Shown here one piece after another: positions 33,866-41,668 of a DNA stretch of 64,000 nt; the first letter of the stretch is position 1, and each line of letters starts with the position of its first letter. The notes beneath the pieces were generated by a model. The model searched no databases, had not been told where the DNA came from, and saw only the letters and a program-made list of their open reading frames with translations. The stretch comes from Betaproteobacteria bacterium (GTDB taxonomy: Bacteria; Pseudomonadota; Gammaproteobacteria; Burkholderiales; SG8-41): contig JACPTK010000050.1 of the NCBI GenBank assembly GCA_016192825.1, positions 87,120 to 151,119 on the forward strand. The letters run 5' to 3'. The position numbers and the translations under genes are program-made.

Positions 33866-34264
33866 TTAGACGTCCTCGTCCGGCGGACGGAAGCGGGCGG
33901 CGCTGAAATCCACGATCAGGGCCGCGATAGCGAGCACCAGGATCGCGCCGGTGACAGTGAGGATCTGTTCATTGTTCAGGTCCTTGATGTCGATGGTCAG
34001 CAGGCGGGTGAGGGCCGTGATCGCGACGTAGATCAGGAAGCGCACCGGCAGCCGGTGGGTCTTGAAATAGATCCCCACCATCGCCCCGATCTCGAGGTAG
34101 ATGAACAGCAGCAGGATGTCGTGGAGCTTGGCGTGGCCCTGCTGCATGGTATCGACATAGAAGTACGCGGCCGACCACACCACCGTGCCGCCGATCACGA
34201 ACAGCGCAAACAGGTGGAAGCTTTTGACCAGGACTCCACCGAAAGCCTCGATCCTCTCGATCAT
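33866..34264 (-). CDS. psiE: PsiE-family membrane protein (phosphate-starvation-inducible)
   Basis: The product is 132 residues with four predicted membrane segments: about LFALFVIGGTVVWSAAYFYV, LHDILLLFIYLEIGAMVGIYF, FLIYVAITALTRLLTI and ILTVTGAILVLAIAALIV. The layout and the YLEIGAMVGIYFKTHRLPVRF signature fit PsiE, an inner-membrane protein of unknown mechanism induced by phosphate starvation in E. coli. Its ATG overlaps the stop of an upstream zinc-ribbon protein in ATGA, so translation is coupled. No phosphate-box sequence was recognised upstream. Confidence 0.87.
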   Translation of the reverse strand: MIERIEAFGGVLVKSFHLFALFVIGGTVVWSAAYFYVDTMQQGHAKLHDILLLFIYLEIGAMVGIYFKTHRLPVRFLIYVAITALTRLLTIDIKDLNNEQILTVTGAILVLAIAALIVDFSAARFRPPDEDV

Positions 34265-34416
34265 GGCCGTTCCTTTCTCCCCACGTTAATCGGGCGGCGC
34301 GCCCGCCGCATCGCCCGCTTCGGATCCCGCGGCTGCTTCGCGCCGCAGCGCGGGCAGAACACCTCCTTCTTGCCGAGCGGGTGGCCGCATTCGTAGCATC
34401 TGCGCAAGAGATTCAT
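34261..34416 (-). CDS. 51-residue zinc-ribbon protein coupled to psiE
   Basis: A short frame on the minus strand encodes 51 residues starting MNLLRRCYECGHPLG. Cys7, Cys10, Cys21 and Cys24 form a CxxC-x10-CxxC zinc ribbon, followed by a strongly basic tail (KRAMRRARRPINVGRKERP). The stop codon overlaps the psiE start (ATGA), a sign of genuine translation. The basic tail suggests nucleic-acid or membrane-surface contact, which is inference. I do not recognise a named family, though small zinc ribbons of this kind are widespread. Confidence 0.72.
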   Translation of the reverse strand: MNLLRRCYECGHPLGKKEVFCPRCGAKQPRDPKRAMRRARRPINVGRKERP

Positions 34417-34517
34417 AAGGCGTGATGATGGTAGCGCAGGCGCGGTACCGCCTCAATGCGATGGTAAACTTTGGCTCGCCGCGTCATCATTGAGAGCCGA
34501 ATCAGTCGAGGAGTCCC

Positions 34518-35456
34518 ATGCCCGCCAAACGCCATAATGCGGCATCGAAAGCCGCGCCGAAACCGGCCGCCCCGTCCACGGCCTGGAACTACCGCGACGT
34601 CCTGTACGAGGTGAAGGACCAGGTCGCGTGGGTCACCATCAACCGGCCGCGCGTGCTGAACGCGTTCCGCGAGCAGACGCTCGACGAGATGATCGACGCC
34701 CTCAGGTCCACCCGGGAGGACCCGTCCATCGTCTGCGCGGTCGTCACCGGCGCGGGGGAAAAAGCGTTCTCCGCGGGCGGGGATTTCTTCGCCATGAAGC
34801 GCCTCAACTTCGCCAATGCCTCGATGTGGAATGACCGCATGCTGGGCCTGGCCATGACGATCCGGGGGCTGCCCATACCCGTGATCGCGATGGTGAACGG
34901 CTGGTGCATGGGCGGGGGGCACGAGCTCGCCCTGTGGTGCGACCTGGTGATCGCCTCCGACAACGCGGTGCTGGGCCAGACCGGGGCCAAGGTGGGCGCC
35001 TGCCCGACGGTGGGGGCGACGCAGTACCTGCCGCGGCTCCTCGGCGAGCGGCTCGCGCGCGAGATGATCTTCTGCGCGCGGCGCTTCACCGCGAAGGAAG
35101 CGGTCGAAGTCGGCCTCATCAACAAGTGCGTGCCGCAGAAGGACCTGGTGAAGGAGACGCTGAAATGGTGCGAGACCATGAAAGGCCACAGCGCGCTCAC
35201 CCTCCGCATGACCAAGCGCTCGCTCAACTTCGAGTCCGACAATCTCTATGCCTCCTGGCAGCACGGCATGGAGCTGCTCGCCCACGTGTGGGGCTCGGAC
35301 GAGGCGAAGGAGGGCATGAACGCGTTCCTCGCGGGGCGCCCGCCCAACTTCCAGAAGTTCCGCCTGCGCGCCAAGCGCGAGCTCGACGAATACCGGCGCG
35401 GGCTGGAGAAGAACCTGAACGAGCCGCCGATCATGCGAAAGAAAGCGAAAAACTGA
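34518..35456 (+). CDS. enoyl-CoA hydratase/isomerase (crotonase) family protein
   Basis: The product is a 312-residue crotonase-fold acyl-CoA enzyme. The oxyanion-hole segments are EKAFSAGGDFFAMK near residue 80 and NGWCMGGGHELALWCDLVIA near residue 131. The C-terminal DEAKEGMNAFLAGRPPNF is typical of the naphthoate synthase (MenB)/BadI branch, which acts on ring-forming or ring-opening acyl-CoAs. A 25-residue Lys/Ala/Pro-rich N-terminal extension precedes the fold. A partial duplicate of its 3' end lies 500 bases downstream. The substrate is not known. Confidence 0.88.
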   Translation: MPAKRHNAASKAAPKPAAPSTAWNYRDVLYEVKDQVAWVTINRPRVLNAFREQTLDEMIDALRSTREDPSIVCAVVTGAGEKAFSAGGDFFAMKRLNFANASMWNDRMLGLAMTIRGLPIPVIAMVNGWCMGGGHELALWCDLVIASDNAVLGQTGAKVGACPTVGATQYLPRLLGERLAREMIFCARRFTAKEAVEVGLINKCVPQKDLVKETLKWCETMKGHSALTLRMTKRSLNFESDNLYASWQHGMELLAHVWGSDEAKEGMNAFLAGRPPNFQKFRLRAKRELDEYRRGLEKNLNEPPIMRKKAKN

Positions 35457-35620
35457 ACCGCCAAGACGCCAAGAAGGACGAAATAACGCGAGGGCGGGAG
35501 AGCGTCAGAGCGGGAGATGGGAAGGTAAACCCCCTCTCACGATTTCCCGATCTTGCGATCTCACGGCTTATTAAACCGCCAAGACCGCCAAGCACGCCAA
35601 GAAAATCAACGACAATCAGA
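35457..35620. repeat. nested arrays: GCCAAGAC type flanking a GGGAGAGC-type hairpin
   Basis: Both ends carry CCGCCAAGA units (35459-35478 and 35574-35604). Between them lies an octamer hairpin: GCGGGAGA, GCGTCAGA, GCGGGAGA on the left; TCTCACGA, TTTCCCGA, TCTTGCGA, TCTCACGG on the right. This looks like insertion of one array type into another. The outer unit recurs at 36168-36192 and next to 38713. Confidence 0.9.
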
Positions 35621-35748
35621 ATCAAACGGCCAGTGGGCAAGCGAGCGATGTTGCGGCATGATATTTGGCGTTTGCGCTGACAGTTGGAAGTTGGGCATCC
35701 GGGCCTGGAATGCGCGACAATTGTGTATTTCCTTCGCGAGGTACCACC

Positions 35749-35970
35749 ATGGAACTAACCGCTGTTCTTACTCCCGCCGAAGAGGGTGGGTACATCGCCC
35801 TGAATCCCGAAACGGGCACCACCACACAGGGTGAAACGGTTGAAGAAGCAGTCGCCAATCTGAAAGAGGCTACTGCACTTTATCTGTCCGAGTTTCCACT
35901 TCCCGCGCCGGGGCATCCGGTAATCACTATGTTCAGCCTTCCGGCGAATGAATTTATTGACGCAGTGTGA
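35749..35970 (+). CDS. HicB-family antitoxin-like protein (no HicA seen)
   Basis: The product is 73 residues with the HicB partial RNase-H-like fold: LTAVLTPAEEGGYIALNPE, then ETVEEAVANLKEATALYL. HicB proteins neutralise the HicA mRNA interferase and often repress their own promoter. I searched both flanks for a HicA-like frame (about 60 residues, conserved GSHH) and saw none, so it is an orphan or acts elsewhere. It is wedged between an intact crotonase gene and the truncated duplicate of that gene's 3' end, with its stop touching the duplicate. Confidence 0.82.
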   Translation: MELTAVLTPAEEGGYIALNPETGTTTQGETVEEAVANLKEATALYLSEFPLPAPGHPVITMFSLPANEFIDAV

Positions 35971-36129
35971 GCGAAGGAGGGCATAAACGCGTTCCTTTAT
36001 GGGCGGTCGCTCAATTTCCAGAAGTTCCACCTGCGCGCCAGGAAGGAACTCGAGGAGTATGTCGACGGCTTCGAGCGCGACCTCAACGCGCCGCCCGACA
36101 TGCGGCGCAAGAGCGTGAAGAAAAAATGA
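35971..36129 (+). pseudogene. C-terminal remnant of a crotonase paralogue
   Basis: The frame reads AKEGINAFLYGRSLNFQKF, then HLRARKELEEY, DGFERDLNAPPDMRRK and a stop. It aligns without gaps to the last 50 residues of the 34518-35456 enzyme (AKEGMNAFLAGRPPNFQKF and so on). The rest of the gene is missing, replaced on the left by the HicB gene. It is therefore a broken duplicate and not an independent gene. It diverges enough (LYGRSLN versus LAGRPPN) to have been separate for some time or to come from a related strain. Confidence 0.85.
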
Positions 36130-36167
36130 ACCGCCGAGGCGCCGAGAGAAACAGAACAATAGTTGAA

Positions 36168-36270
36168 CCGCCAAGACGCCAAGACGCCAAGTAGCGTTAA
36201 AGCCGGACGTGATGCGCCGGTTTAACTCCACGTGTTGGAACGAACGAGATTCTCGCTGTTCAACGCGCGA
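36168..36270. repeat. inverted flanking element, copy A, with GCCAAGAC array
   Basis: GCCAAGAC octamers (36170-36192) lead into a hairpin element. The first hairpin is GTTAAAGCCGG with CCGGTTTAAC, and a second, imperfect one ends GTTCAACGCGCG. The reverse complement of 38625-38713 matches this segment over about 80 bases with mostly identical blocks, including CGCCAAGTA, GTTAAAGCCGGAC and GCGCCGGTTTAACTCC. The two copies bracket a two-gene, lower-GC island. From 36271 to 36537 the sequence is AT-richer, and I see no gene there. Confidence 0.88.
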
Positions 36271-36537
36271 CGGATTAACCCAGTTAACTAGTATCGAGAC
36301 GCATTAAATTCGCAACGTGCTATGTGTGCACAATGTCGTTTCGAAATTAAGGTGTCGCAATACTAGCTTGAAGGTGTACATCCTGCGATGCAAAATGCAG
36401 CCATATACAACGGCTTTTCGGCCGTCCACTTCAAAGGTTTAGGCGTCGCGTAGGGATGCAAGATCGAGATTCGGCTGATCCCTCATCGATAGGTTGAAGT
36501 ACAGCCATGACGGTTACCTATAAGCAGAGATATCGAC

Positions 36538-37293
36538 GTGGGTGCGACTGAAAGCCACTCACTGCGGTCGGACCTCTATCGGTGCTTTAGCGAGAGATCA
36601 CACGCTGACGAGTTTCTGAGCGGACGAATTCGCTTCGGCTACTTGCAGCACTATCGGACCAACTACGAAGGCGCTCGGCGCGACGTCGACGAAGGCAGTG
36701 GTCGAATACGCGAGTGGCGAGAGGATCGCAAGGCCGCGGTGATCACGGGATCGGCCAGGGAAATGGTGGACTCGCCCGGAGAGGTGACCGTTGATTCGGA
36801 GTGTGGCAACCCCGTGTTTATTTGTTGCCTCACGGCGCCGCCGGATGACAAGTGGGCGCCCGTGATAGGGGATTTTGGCGAGTTTGTCGTTCGGATTTCG
36901 GATCCGCAGCGATTCTGCAGTGACATCCAGGCGGCACTTTCCGACGAAGATCAGTGGCAACACCATGCGAGGGTAGAGGTATTCCTGGTCGAGTACAGCA
37001 AGGATGAACTTGTACCGACGAGAGATGCCGCTCAGCGACAGAACGACGCAATTCGGCTCGCGATCGCGCAGAAACTCCCGAAGTATAGCCACCAGTTTGA
37101 GCATCGAATCGCGCTGATTTCCTACGCTCCGATCCCGCACGATGTCGAAGCGGGGGGACTTCCTCCCGAGTACCTATATGTGAATATCGGCCGACCGCTT
37201 GAGTATGCAGCTCTCGTAAGAAGACCACGTCGCGGCATGTGCCGCCGGCTGGCGGAGGCGCTTGGCCTCATTCAAAAATCGAAAGACGCGTGA
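36538..37293 (+). CDS. uncharacterised 251-residue protein in low-GC island
   Basis: I do not recognise this protein. It starts at GTG 36538 and has no signal peptide or membrane span, so it is probably cytoplasmic. The N-terminus DLYRCFSERSHADEFLSGRIRFGYLQHYR resembles (in halves DLYRCFSERSHADEF and GRIRFGYLQHYR) a pattern I associate with hypothetical proteins of mobile regions. Later segments are NPVFICCLTAPPDD and ARVEVFLVEYSKDEL. Base composition is clearly less GC-rich than the housekeeping genes around it. It shares an island with a secreted ankyrin protein between inverted hairpin elements, which suggests joint transfer and possibly a conflict or defence role. Confidence 0.7.
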   Translation: MGATESHSLRSDLYRCFSERSHADEFLSGRIRFGYLQHYRTNYEGARRDVDEGSGRIREWREDRKAAVITGSAREMVDSPGEVTVDSECGNPVFICCLTAPPDDKWAPVIGDFGEFVVRISDPQRFCSDIQAALSDEDQWQHHARVEVFLVEYSKDELVPTRDAAQRQNDAIRLAIAQKLPKYSHQFEHRIALISYAPIPHDVEAGGLPPEYLYVNIGRPLEYAALVRRPRRGMCRRLAEALGLIQKSKDA

Positions 37294-37389
37294 CTGATCC
37301 GGCCGGCGAGAAACCTTGAAATGAGTTCAGTGGGGGCATCCTGATACGCTAGACTTCTCCATGGTGCCAATCGTTTCGTGTGGTCACAA

Positions 37390-38472
37390 ATGAATATCAG
37401 ATCTCTCTTCCTCTTCAGTCTCCTGAGCGTCAGCTTGAGCTATACACCTGTGTCATACGCACAGGAGGTGCGAGTATTCGACTGCGTTCGATTCTCTGAA
37501 AACGGCAATGACATCATCGTCGATTCGGGTTGCCTTGTCCGCGGACTACGTAACGGTGCTGATCCAAATTGGATTCGGCGAGAAAAAAACAAACGCCACA
37601 TATCCACTTTGTCCAATTTCGTAGAATTGGTCAGCTTATCGCGCGACCCTAAGGTCGTCTCCGCAGGCACGGAAGCAATCCAGACCTTAATCGATGCGGG
37701 CGCGAAATTGCAGCCCATAGATGATTCAGCAATTCTTTTCTGGCCAATTTCACGGGGCCACGTATCGCTTGTCCGCATCCTCCTTGAGCTGGGAGCGAGC
37801 GCGTCCGCTTGGCCGAACGACGAGATTGGCACGACATTGACCCCTGTCGAGAAAGCTGCGGCTGGAGGACATGATCTAATCGTCGACTTACTCTTGAAGC
37901 ATGGCGCGGCCAGGCCAAGCTCGAAAACCGCCCTGCAGGAGCGCTTTGTCAGCTCGGCCCGCTTCGGGAGCGTGGAAGAGCTTGCTGTGTTGGTAAGCCA
38001 AGGCGCGACTGTTAACGGTAAGGGTCGAGACAATGACGTGGCGCTAATCAATGCGCTTTGGTCAATTGGTGTATCTGATTGCAAGGCGCTCGCAAAGATT
38101 CGGTGGTTACTGGAGAACGGTGCGGATGCCAACCTAGCCGGTAAGGGGATGATGGCTGGAACCGCGCAACCTCTTCACCACGCCGTGTGGGTCACCGGAT
38201 TGCTCAATGAAGTAAGGCGAGAAGCGATCTGCGCTGAACAAATTCTTCGTGAACTGATCAAGCGCGGCGCACGTGTAGCGGCGCGAGACTCGACGGGTCG
38301 AACTCCCCTCCATATCGCTGCACAGCGTAACTATGTGGCCGCGGCACGCCTTCTGCTCGAGTCAGGGTCAACGGTAATGCCCCGTGACGAGAAGGGTAGG
38401 ACGCCTCTCGAAATGGCGGAGTCAAGCGAAATGATCAGGCTCTTGAAGCAGCATGGGGCTACCGAGCGTTGA
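37390..38472 (+). CDS. secreted ankyrin-repeat protein
   Basis: The product is 360 residues. ATG 37390 was preferred to the in-frame GTG 37378 because it starts a signal peptide (MNIRSLFLFSLLSVSLSYT, cleavage near SYAQ). Ankyrin-like units occupy roughly residues 75-355; the clearest are DSTGRTPLHIAAQRNYVAA, then RLLLESG and DEKGRTPLEMAESSEMI with RLLKQHGA. Ankyrin repeats bind proteins. In bacteria, secreted or periplasmic forms include immunity-like and effector-related proteins. The composition is lower in GC than the surroundings. Binding partners are unknown; the adjacent uncharacterised protein is a candidate only by position. Confidence 0.85.
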   Translation: MNIRSLFLFSLLSVSLSYTPVSYAQEVRVFDCVRFSENGNDIIVDSGCLVRGLRNGADPNWIRREKNKRHISTLSNFVELVSLSRDPKVVSAGTEAIQTLIDAGAKLQPIDDSAILFWPISRGHVSLVRILLELGASASAWPNDEIGTTLTPVEKAAAGGHDLIVDLLLKHGAARPSSKTALQERFVSSARFGSVEELAVLVSQGATVNGKGRDNDVALINALWSIGVSDCKALAKIRWLLENGADANLAGKGMMAGTAQPLHHAVWVTGLLNEVRREAICAEQILRELIKRGARVAARDSTGRTPLHIAAQRNYVAAARLLLESGSTVMPRDEKGRTPLEMAESSEMIRLLKQHGATER

Positions 38473-38535
38473 CAAGAGGACTGCGCACAGTGCGGCGCGT
38501 CACGAGCGCCCAGCGGCCGCCTAACAATCGAGCGC

Positions 38536-38563
38536 GGGTACAGGGTCACGGGTACAGGGTCAG
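38536..38563. repeat. heptamer array GGGTACA/GGGTCAC
   Basis: Four heptamers in a row read GGGTACA, GGGTCAC, GGGTACA, GGGTCAG. The array lies in the gap after the ankyrin gene. It is another short member of the heptamer family with its own unit. Confidence 0.85.
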
Positions 38564-38624
38564 GCCTTTACTTTATTGTCTCAACCTATAAAGTACGGAC
38601 CACTTTGAAGTGCGCTTGATGCAT

Positions 38625-38713
38625 TTTCCGCGCGTTGAACGGCGAACAGTTCGTCCGTTCGAACGCGCGGAGTTAAACCGGCGCCCTGTGTCCGGCTTTA
38701 ACTTTACTTGGCG
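38625..38713. repeat. inverted flanking element, copy B
   Basis: Read on the minus strand, this segment repeats copy A: CGCCAAGTA, GTTAAAGCCGGAC, GCGCCGGTTTAACTCC and GTTCAACGCGCG in order. Here the second hairpin is nearly perfect, CCGCGCGTTCGAACGG with CCGTTCAACGCGCGG, leaving one unpaired C. Its position just before the CaiB gene makes it the right boundary of the low-GC island. Confidence 0.88.
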
Positions 38714-38726
38714 GTAAGGGGTTTTG

Positions 38727-39932
38727 ATGGGTTCTGACGGTAACGGAGGCGCACTCGACGGGCTGCGGGTGTTGGATCTCACGCGCATCCTCGCCGGGCC
38801 GCTGTGCACGCAGATGCTCGGCGACATGGGCGCCGACGTGATCAAGGTCGAGCCGCCCGGCGCGGGCGACGACACGCGCACCTGGGGCCCCCCCTTCACC
38901 GGCGGCGAGTCCGCGTACTTTCTCGGCGTCAACCGCAACAAGCGCTCGATCACGCTCAACATGGCGGGCAAGGCCGGCCAGGAGGTGCTCGCGCAGCTGG
39001 TGAAGAAGGCCGACGTGCTGGTGGAGAACTTCAAGCTCGGCACGCTCGAGAAATGGGGCCTCACCAACGCGTGGCTGGAGCAGAACGCGCCGCGCGTCAT
39101 CCGCTGCTCGATCACGGGCTACGGCTCGAGCGGACCCGACGCGGCGCTGCCCGGCTACGACTTCATCCTGCAGGCCGAGTCGGGGCTGATGAGCATCTGC
39201 GGCGAGCCCGGCGGGACGCCCACCAAGTTCGGCGTCGCGATCGTGGACGTCGTGACCGGCCTGTACGCCTGCAATTCGATACTTGCCGCGCTCGCCGCGC
39301 GCGATCGCACCGGCCGCGGGCAGCACGTCGAGGTCTGTCTTTACGACTCCGGCCTCGCGATGCTGATCAACGTCGCTTCGAACTACCTGGTCTCGGGCAA
39401 GGATGCGCGCCGCTTCGGCAACGGGCATCCCAGCATCGTTCCCTACACCACCTACCCGACCGCCGACAGCCTGATCGCGGTGGCGGTGGGCAACGACGGC
39501 CAGTTCGCCCGCTTCGCGGACGCCGTCGGCCATGCCGAATGGGCGCGCGATGCGCGGTTCACGAGGAACCCGGACCGCGTGACGAACCGCGAGGTGCTCG
39601 ACGGCCTGATCACCGAGGTGCTGCAAGCCGGCAAGACCGCCGCCTGGATCGGGAAGCTGCGCGCGGCCGGCGTGCCGTGCGGGCCGATCAACAGCGTGGC
39701 GGAAGCGCTCGACGATCCGCACACGCAGGCGCACGACATGGTGCGCTCCGTCCGGCACCCCACGGCGGGCGAGTTGAAGCTGGTCGGCATCCCGTTCCGC
39801 CTCAACGGCACGCCGGCGACGATCCGCCGGCCGCCGCCGCTTCTCGGCCAGCACACCGAGGAAGTGCTGGGCGGAGAGTTGGGCTTGTCGGCGGCGCGCA
39901 TCGCGGAGCTGCGTGCGGAGAAAGTAATCTAG
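38727..39932 (+). CDS. CaiB/BaiF (class III) CoA-transferase
   Basis: The product is a 401-residue class III CoA-transferase, which moves CoA between carboxylic acids through mixed anhydride intermediates. Motifs are LDLTRILAGPLCTQMLGDMG, ADVIKVEPPGAGDDTR, ITGYGSSGPDAALPGYDFI (catalytic Asp region), and GVPCGPINSVAEAL. ATG 38727 follows TAAGGGG; a TTG three bases earlier is the frame's upstream edge. Together with the epimerase and Ldh2-type genes downstream, it suggests activation and processing of branched or dicarboxylic acids. The substrate pair is unknown. Confidence 0.92.
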   Translation: MGSDGNGGALDGLRVLDLTRILAGPLCTQMLGDMGADVIKVEPPGAGDDTRTWGPPFTGGESAYFLGVNRNKRSITLNMAGKAGQEVLAQLVKKADVLVENFKLGTLEKWGLTNAWLEQNAPRVIRCSITGYGSSGPDAALPGYDFILQAESGLMSICGEPGGTPTKFGVAIVDVVTGLYACNSILAALAARDRTGRGQHVEVCLYDSGLAMLINVASNYLVSGKDARRFGNGHPSIVPYTTYPTADSLIAVAVGNDGQFARFADAVGHAEWARDARFTRNPDRVTNREVLDGLITEVLQAGKTAAWIGKLRAAGVPCGPINSVAEALDDPHTQAHDMVRSVRHPTAGELKLVGIPFRLNGTPATIRRPPPLLGQHTEEVLGGELGLSAARIAELRAEKVI

Positions 39933-40083
39933 CTACGAGCTACGAGCTATGAGCTATGAGCTACGAGCTACGAGCTACGAGCTACGAGCTATGAGCTACG
40001 AGCTAACAGTTGCCAGCTGTCGGTTCGGGTAAGTTTTTATTTAAGTTAACGGCTCGCAGCGCGAGGCTCGTGGCTCGCAGCTC
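39933..40083. repeat. heptamer array CTACGAG/CTATGAG with complementary arm
   Basis: Ten heptamers at 39933-40002 alternate CTACGAG and CTATGAG. After about 50 bases the right arm 40051-40083 (GGCTCGCAGCGCGAGGCTCG and onward) is imperfectly complementary to them. The array starts immediately after the CaiB stop codon, and the right arm ends in the ribosome-binding region of the epimerase gene. Confidence 0.93.
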
Positions 40084-40093
40084 AGGAGGAAAC

Positions 40094-40507
40094 ATGATCA
40101 CCGGACTGTCGCACGTGTCTATCGCAGTGCCGAGCCTGGAGGCGGCGGCGAAGCGGCTGAACGAGGTCTACGGCCTCGAGGTCGGTGCGGCCAAGGTGAA
40201 CGAGGCGCAGGGCGTGCGGCTCGCCTACGTCGAGCTTTCCAATGCCCGCATCGAGCTGATGGAGCCGTCGCGTCCCGACTCGCCGGTCGCGAAGTTCCTG
40301 GAGAAGCACCCGGCCGGCGGCATACACCATTTCTGCCTCAACGTGGACGATGTGCCCTCGACGGCGGCTGGCATCGTGTCGAAAGGCGCGAAAGTGCTGG
40401 GCGACGGCTCGCCACAGAGGAACGTCCATGGCGAGCGCATCGCCTTCGTGCATCCGAAGGATTTCCTGGGCGCGCTGGTGGAACTCGAAGAGAAGCGTGA
40501 TACGTGA
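40094..40507 (+). CDS. methylmalonyl-CoA epimerase-like glyoxalase-fold protein
   Basis: The product is 137 residues of the vicinal-oxygen-chelate superfamily, matching methylmalonyl-CoA epimerase in layout. The N-terminal metal His is in LSHVSIAVPSLEAA, the second in GGIHHFCLNVDD, and the C-terminal Glu in LVELEEK. It would interconvert the (S)- and (R)-methylmalonyl-CoA epimers in propionate and branched-chain catabolism. AGGAGGA precedes ATG 40094. The final codons and stop (KRDT, TGA) lie inside the first units of the following heptamer array. No mutase gene is nearby in this window. Confidence 0.88.
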   Translation: MITGLSHVSIAVPSLEAAAKRLNEVYGLEVGAAKVNEAQGVRLAYVELSNARIELMEPSRPDSPVAKFLEKHPAGGIHHFCLNVDDVPSTAAGIVSKGAKVLGDGSPQRNVHGERIAFVHPKDFLGALVELEEKRDT

Positions 40508-40574
40508 TAGGTGATAAGCGATAGGACCTCTGCGCGCACGTGGGTGTACGCTCCTATCACCTGTCACTTATCAC
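40497..40574. repeat. heptamer array with complementary arms (GTGATAG type)
   Basis: The left arm is GTGATAC, GTGATAG, GTGATAA, GCGATAG (40497-40524). The right arm is CTATCAC, CTGTCAC, TTATCAC (40554-40574), the exact or near-exact complement. A 29-base loop separates them. The left arm contains the stop codon of the epimerase gene. Confidence 0.95.
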
Positions 40575-40597
40575 GCATTCCGGCATAGGGGAGAGGC

Positions 40598-41659
40598 ATG
40601 GCTGATACGACGACAGCACTGCGCGTTTCCGCGCAGAGACTCGAGGAATTCATTGCCCGCGCTTTCCAGGTTGTGGGGATATCGGCGGGCGAGTCCAAAA
40701 GCATTGCCGAGCTGATGGTGCGCGCCGACCTGCAGGGCTCGGAGGGCCACGGCGTGTTCCGCCTGCCTCAATATATACGGCGCATCCGGGGCGGCGCGGT
40801 CAACATCAAGCCCCGTATCCGGGTCGTGCGCGAGGCCGCGGGCATGGCGCTGGTGGACGGCGACAACGGCATGGGGCACCTCGTGATGCGCTTCGCCACC
40901 GAGCGCGCGATCGAAAAGGCCAAGGCGGCGGGCGTGGCGTGGGTCGGCGTGAAGTGGAGCAATCACGCCGGTCCCGCTTCGCTCTACGCGGGCATGCCGC
41001 CCGAGCACGGCATGGCCGGGCTCTATCTCGCGGTCGGCAACGCCAATCACCTGCCGCCGTGGGGCGGGCTCGACATGCTGCTCTCGACCAACCCGATCGC
41101 GGTCGCGGTGCCGGCGGGGGAGGAGCCGCCGATCGTGCTCGACATGGCGACCACCGTCGCCGCCTACGGCAAGGTGAAGACCAAGGCGCAGCGCGGCGAG
41201 ATGATGCCCGAAGGCTGGATGATGGACCGGGACGGCCGGCCGCTGACCGACCCGAAACGCGCGAACGACGGCTTCCTGCTGCCGATCGGCGGCTACAAGG
41301 GCTACGGGCTCGCGCTGATCTTCGGGCTGCTCGCCGGCACTCTGAACGGGGCCGCGATGGGCAAGGACGTGGTGGACTTCAACGCGGACGACGTGACGCC
41401 CACCAACACCGGGCACGTCATCGTCGCGATCGACGTGGAAGCGTTCCAGCCGCTCGCGGAATTCAAGCGCAACGTCGATACGCTGATACGGGACATCCGG
41501 AGCTCGAAACGCCTGCCGGGCGTGGACCGCATCCGCCTGCCGGGCGAGGGCAGTCATGCCGCGCGCGCCGACCGCGCGAAGAACGGCATCCCGCTGCCCG
41601 CGCCGCTCGCGGCGGCGCTCGGCCAGCTCGCCGCCGATCTTCACATCGCGCCGCTCTGA
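40598..41659 (+). CDS. Ldh2/malate-lactate dehydrogenase family oxidoreductase
   Basis: The product is a 353-residue member of the LDH2/MDH2 family, whose NAD(P)-binding fold is unrelated to classical lactate dehydrogenases. The catalytic His segment is DLQGSEGHGVFRLPQYIRR near residue 44. Cofactor and substrate regions are GPASLYAGMPPEHG, LLSTNPIAVAVPAG near residue 164 and GGYKGYGLALIFGLL near residue 229. Relatives reduce 2-oxoacids such as oxaloacetate, sulfopyruvate, 2,3-diketogulonate or ureidoglycolate. AGGGGAGAGG precedes the ATG. The substrate is not determined. Confidence 0.9.
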   Translation: MADTTTALRVSAQRLEEFIARAFQVVGISAGESKSIAELMVRADLQGSEGHGVFRLPQYIRRIRGGAVNIKPRIRVVREAAGMALVDGDNGMGHLVMRFATERAIEKAKAAGVAWVGVKWSNHAGPASLYAGMPPEHGMAGLYLAVGNANHLPPWGGLDMLLSTNPIAVAVPAGEEPPIVLDMATTVAAYGKVKTKAQRGEMMPEGWMMDRDGRPLTDPKRANDGFLLPIGGYKGYGLALIFGLLAGTLNGAAMGKDVVDFNADDVTPTNTGHVIVAIDVEAFQPLAEFKRNVDTLIRDIRSSKRLPGVDRIRLPGEGSHAARADRAKNGIPLPAPLAAALGQLAADLHIAPL

Positions 41660-41668
41660 CGGCGGAAA

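Noticed and set aside
35641..35748. HicA toxin gene upstream of the HicB-like gene
   Set aside because: No frame of about 60 codons with HicA features (GSHH and a basic beta hairpin) is present on either side of HicB.
36191..36270. Hairpin elements A and B as integron attC sites (GTTAAAG, GTTTAAC and GTTCAAC motifs with unpaired bases)
   Set aside because: attC sites read RYYYAAC at the left and GTTRRRY at the right. Here the first hairpin has the opposite polarity, and the two copies are inverted relative to each other rather than in the same direction as in a cassette array. No integrase is visible.
38519..38678. GCCTAAC at 38519 and GTTAAAC at 38672 as the ends of one attC after the ankyrin gene
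   Set aside because: The span is about 160 bases, longer than usual, and the inner arms next to these motifs are not complementary to each other.
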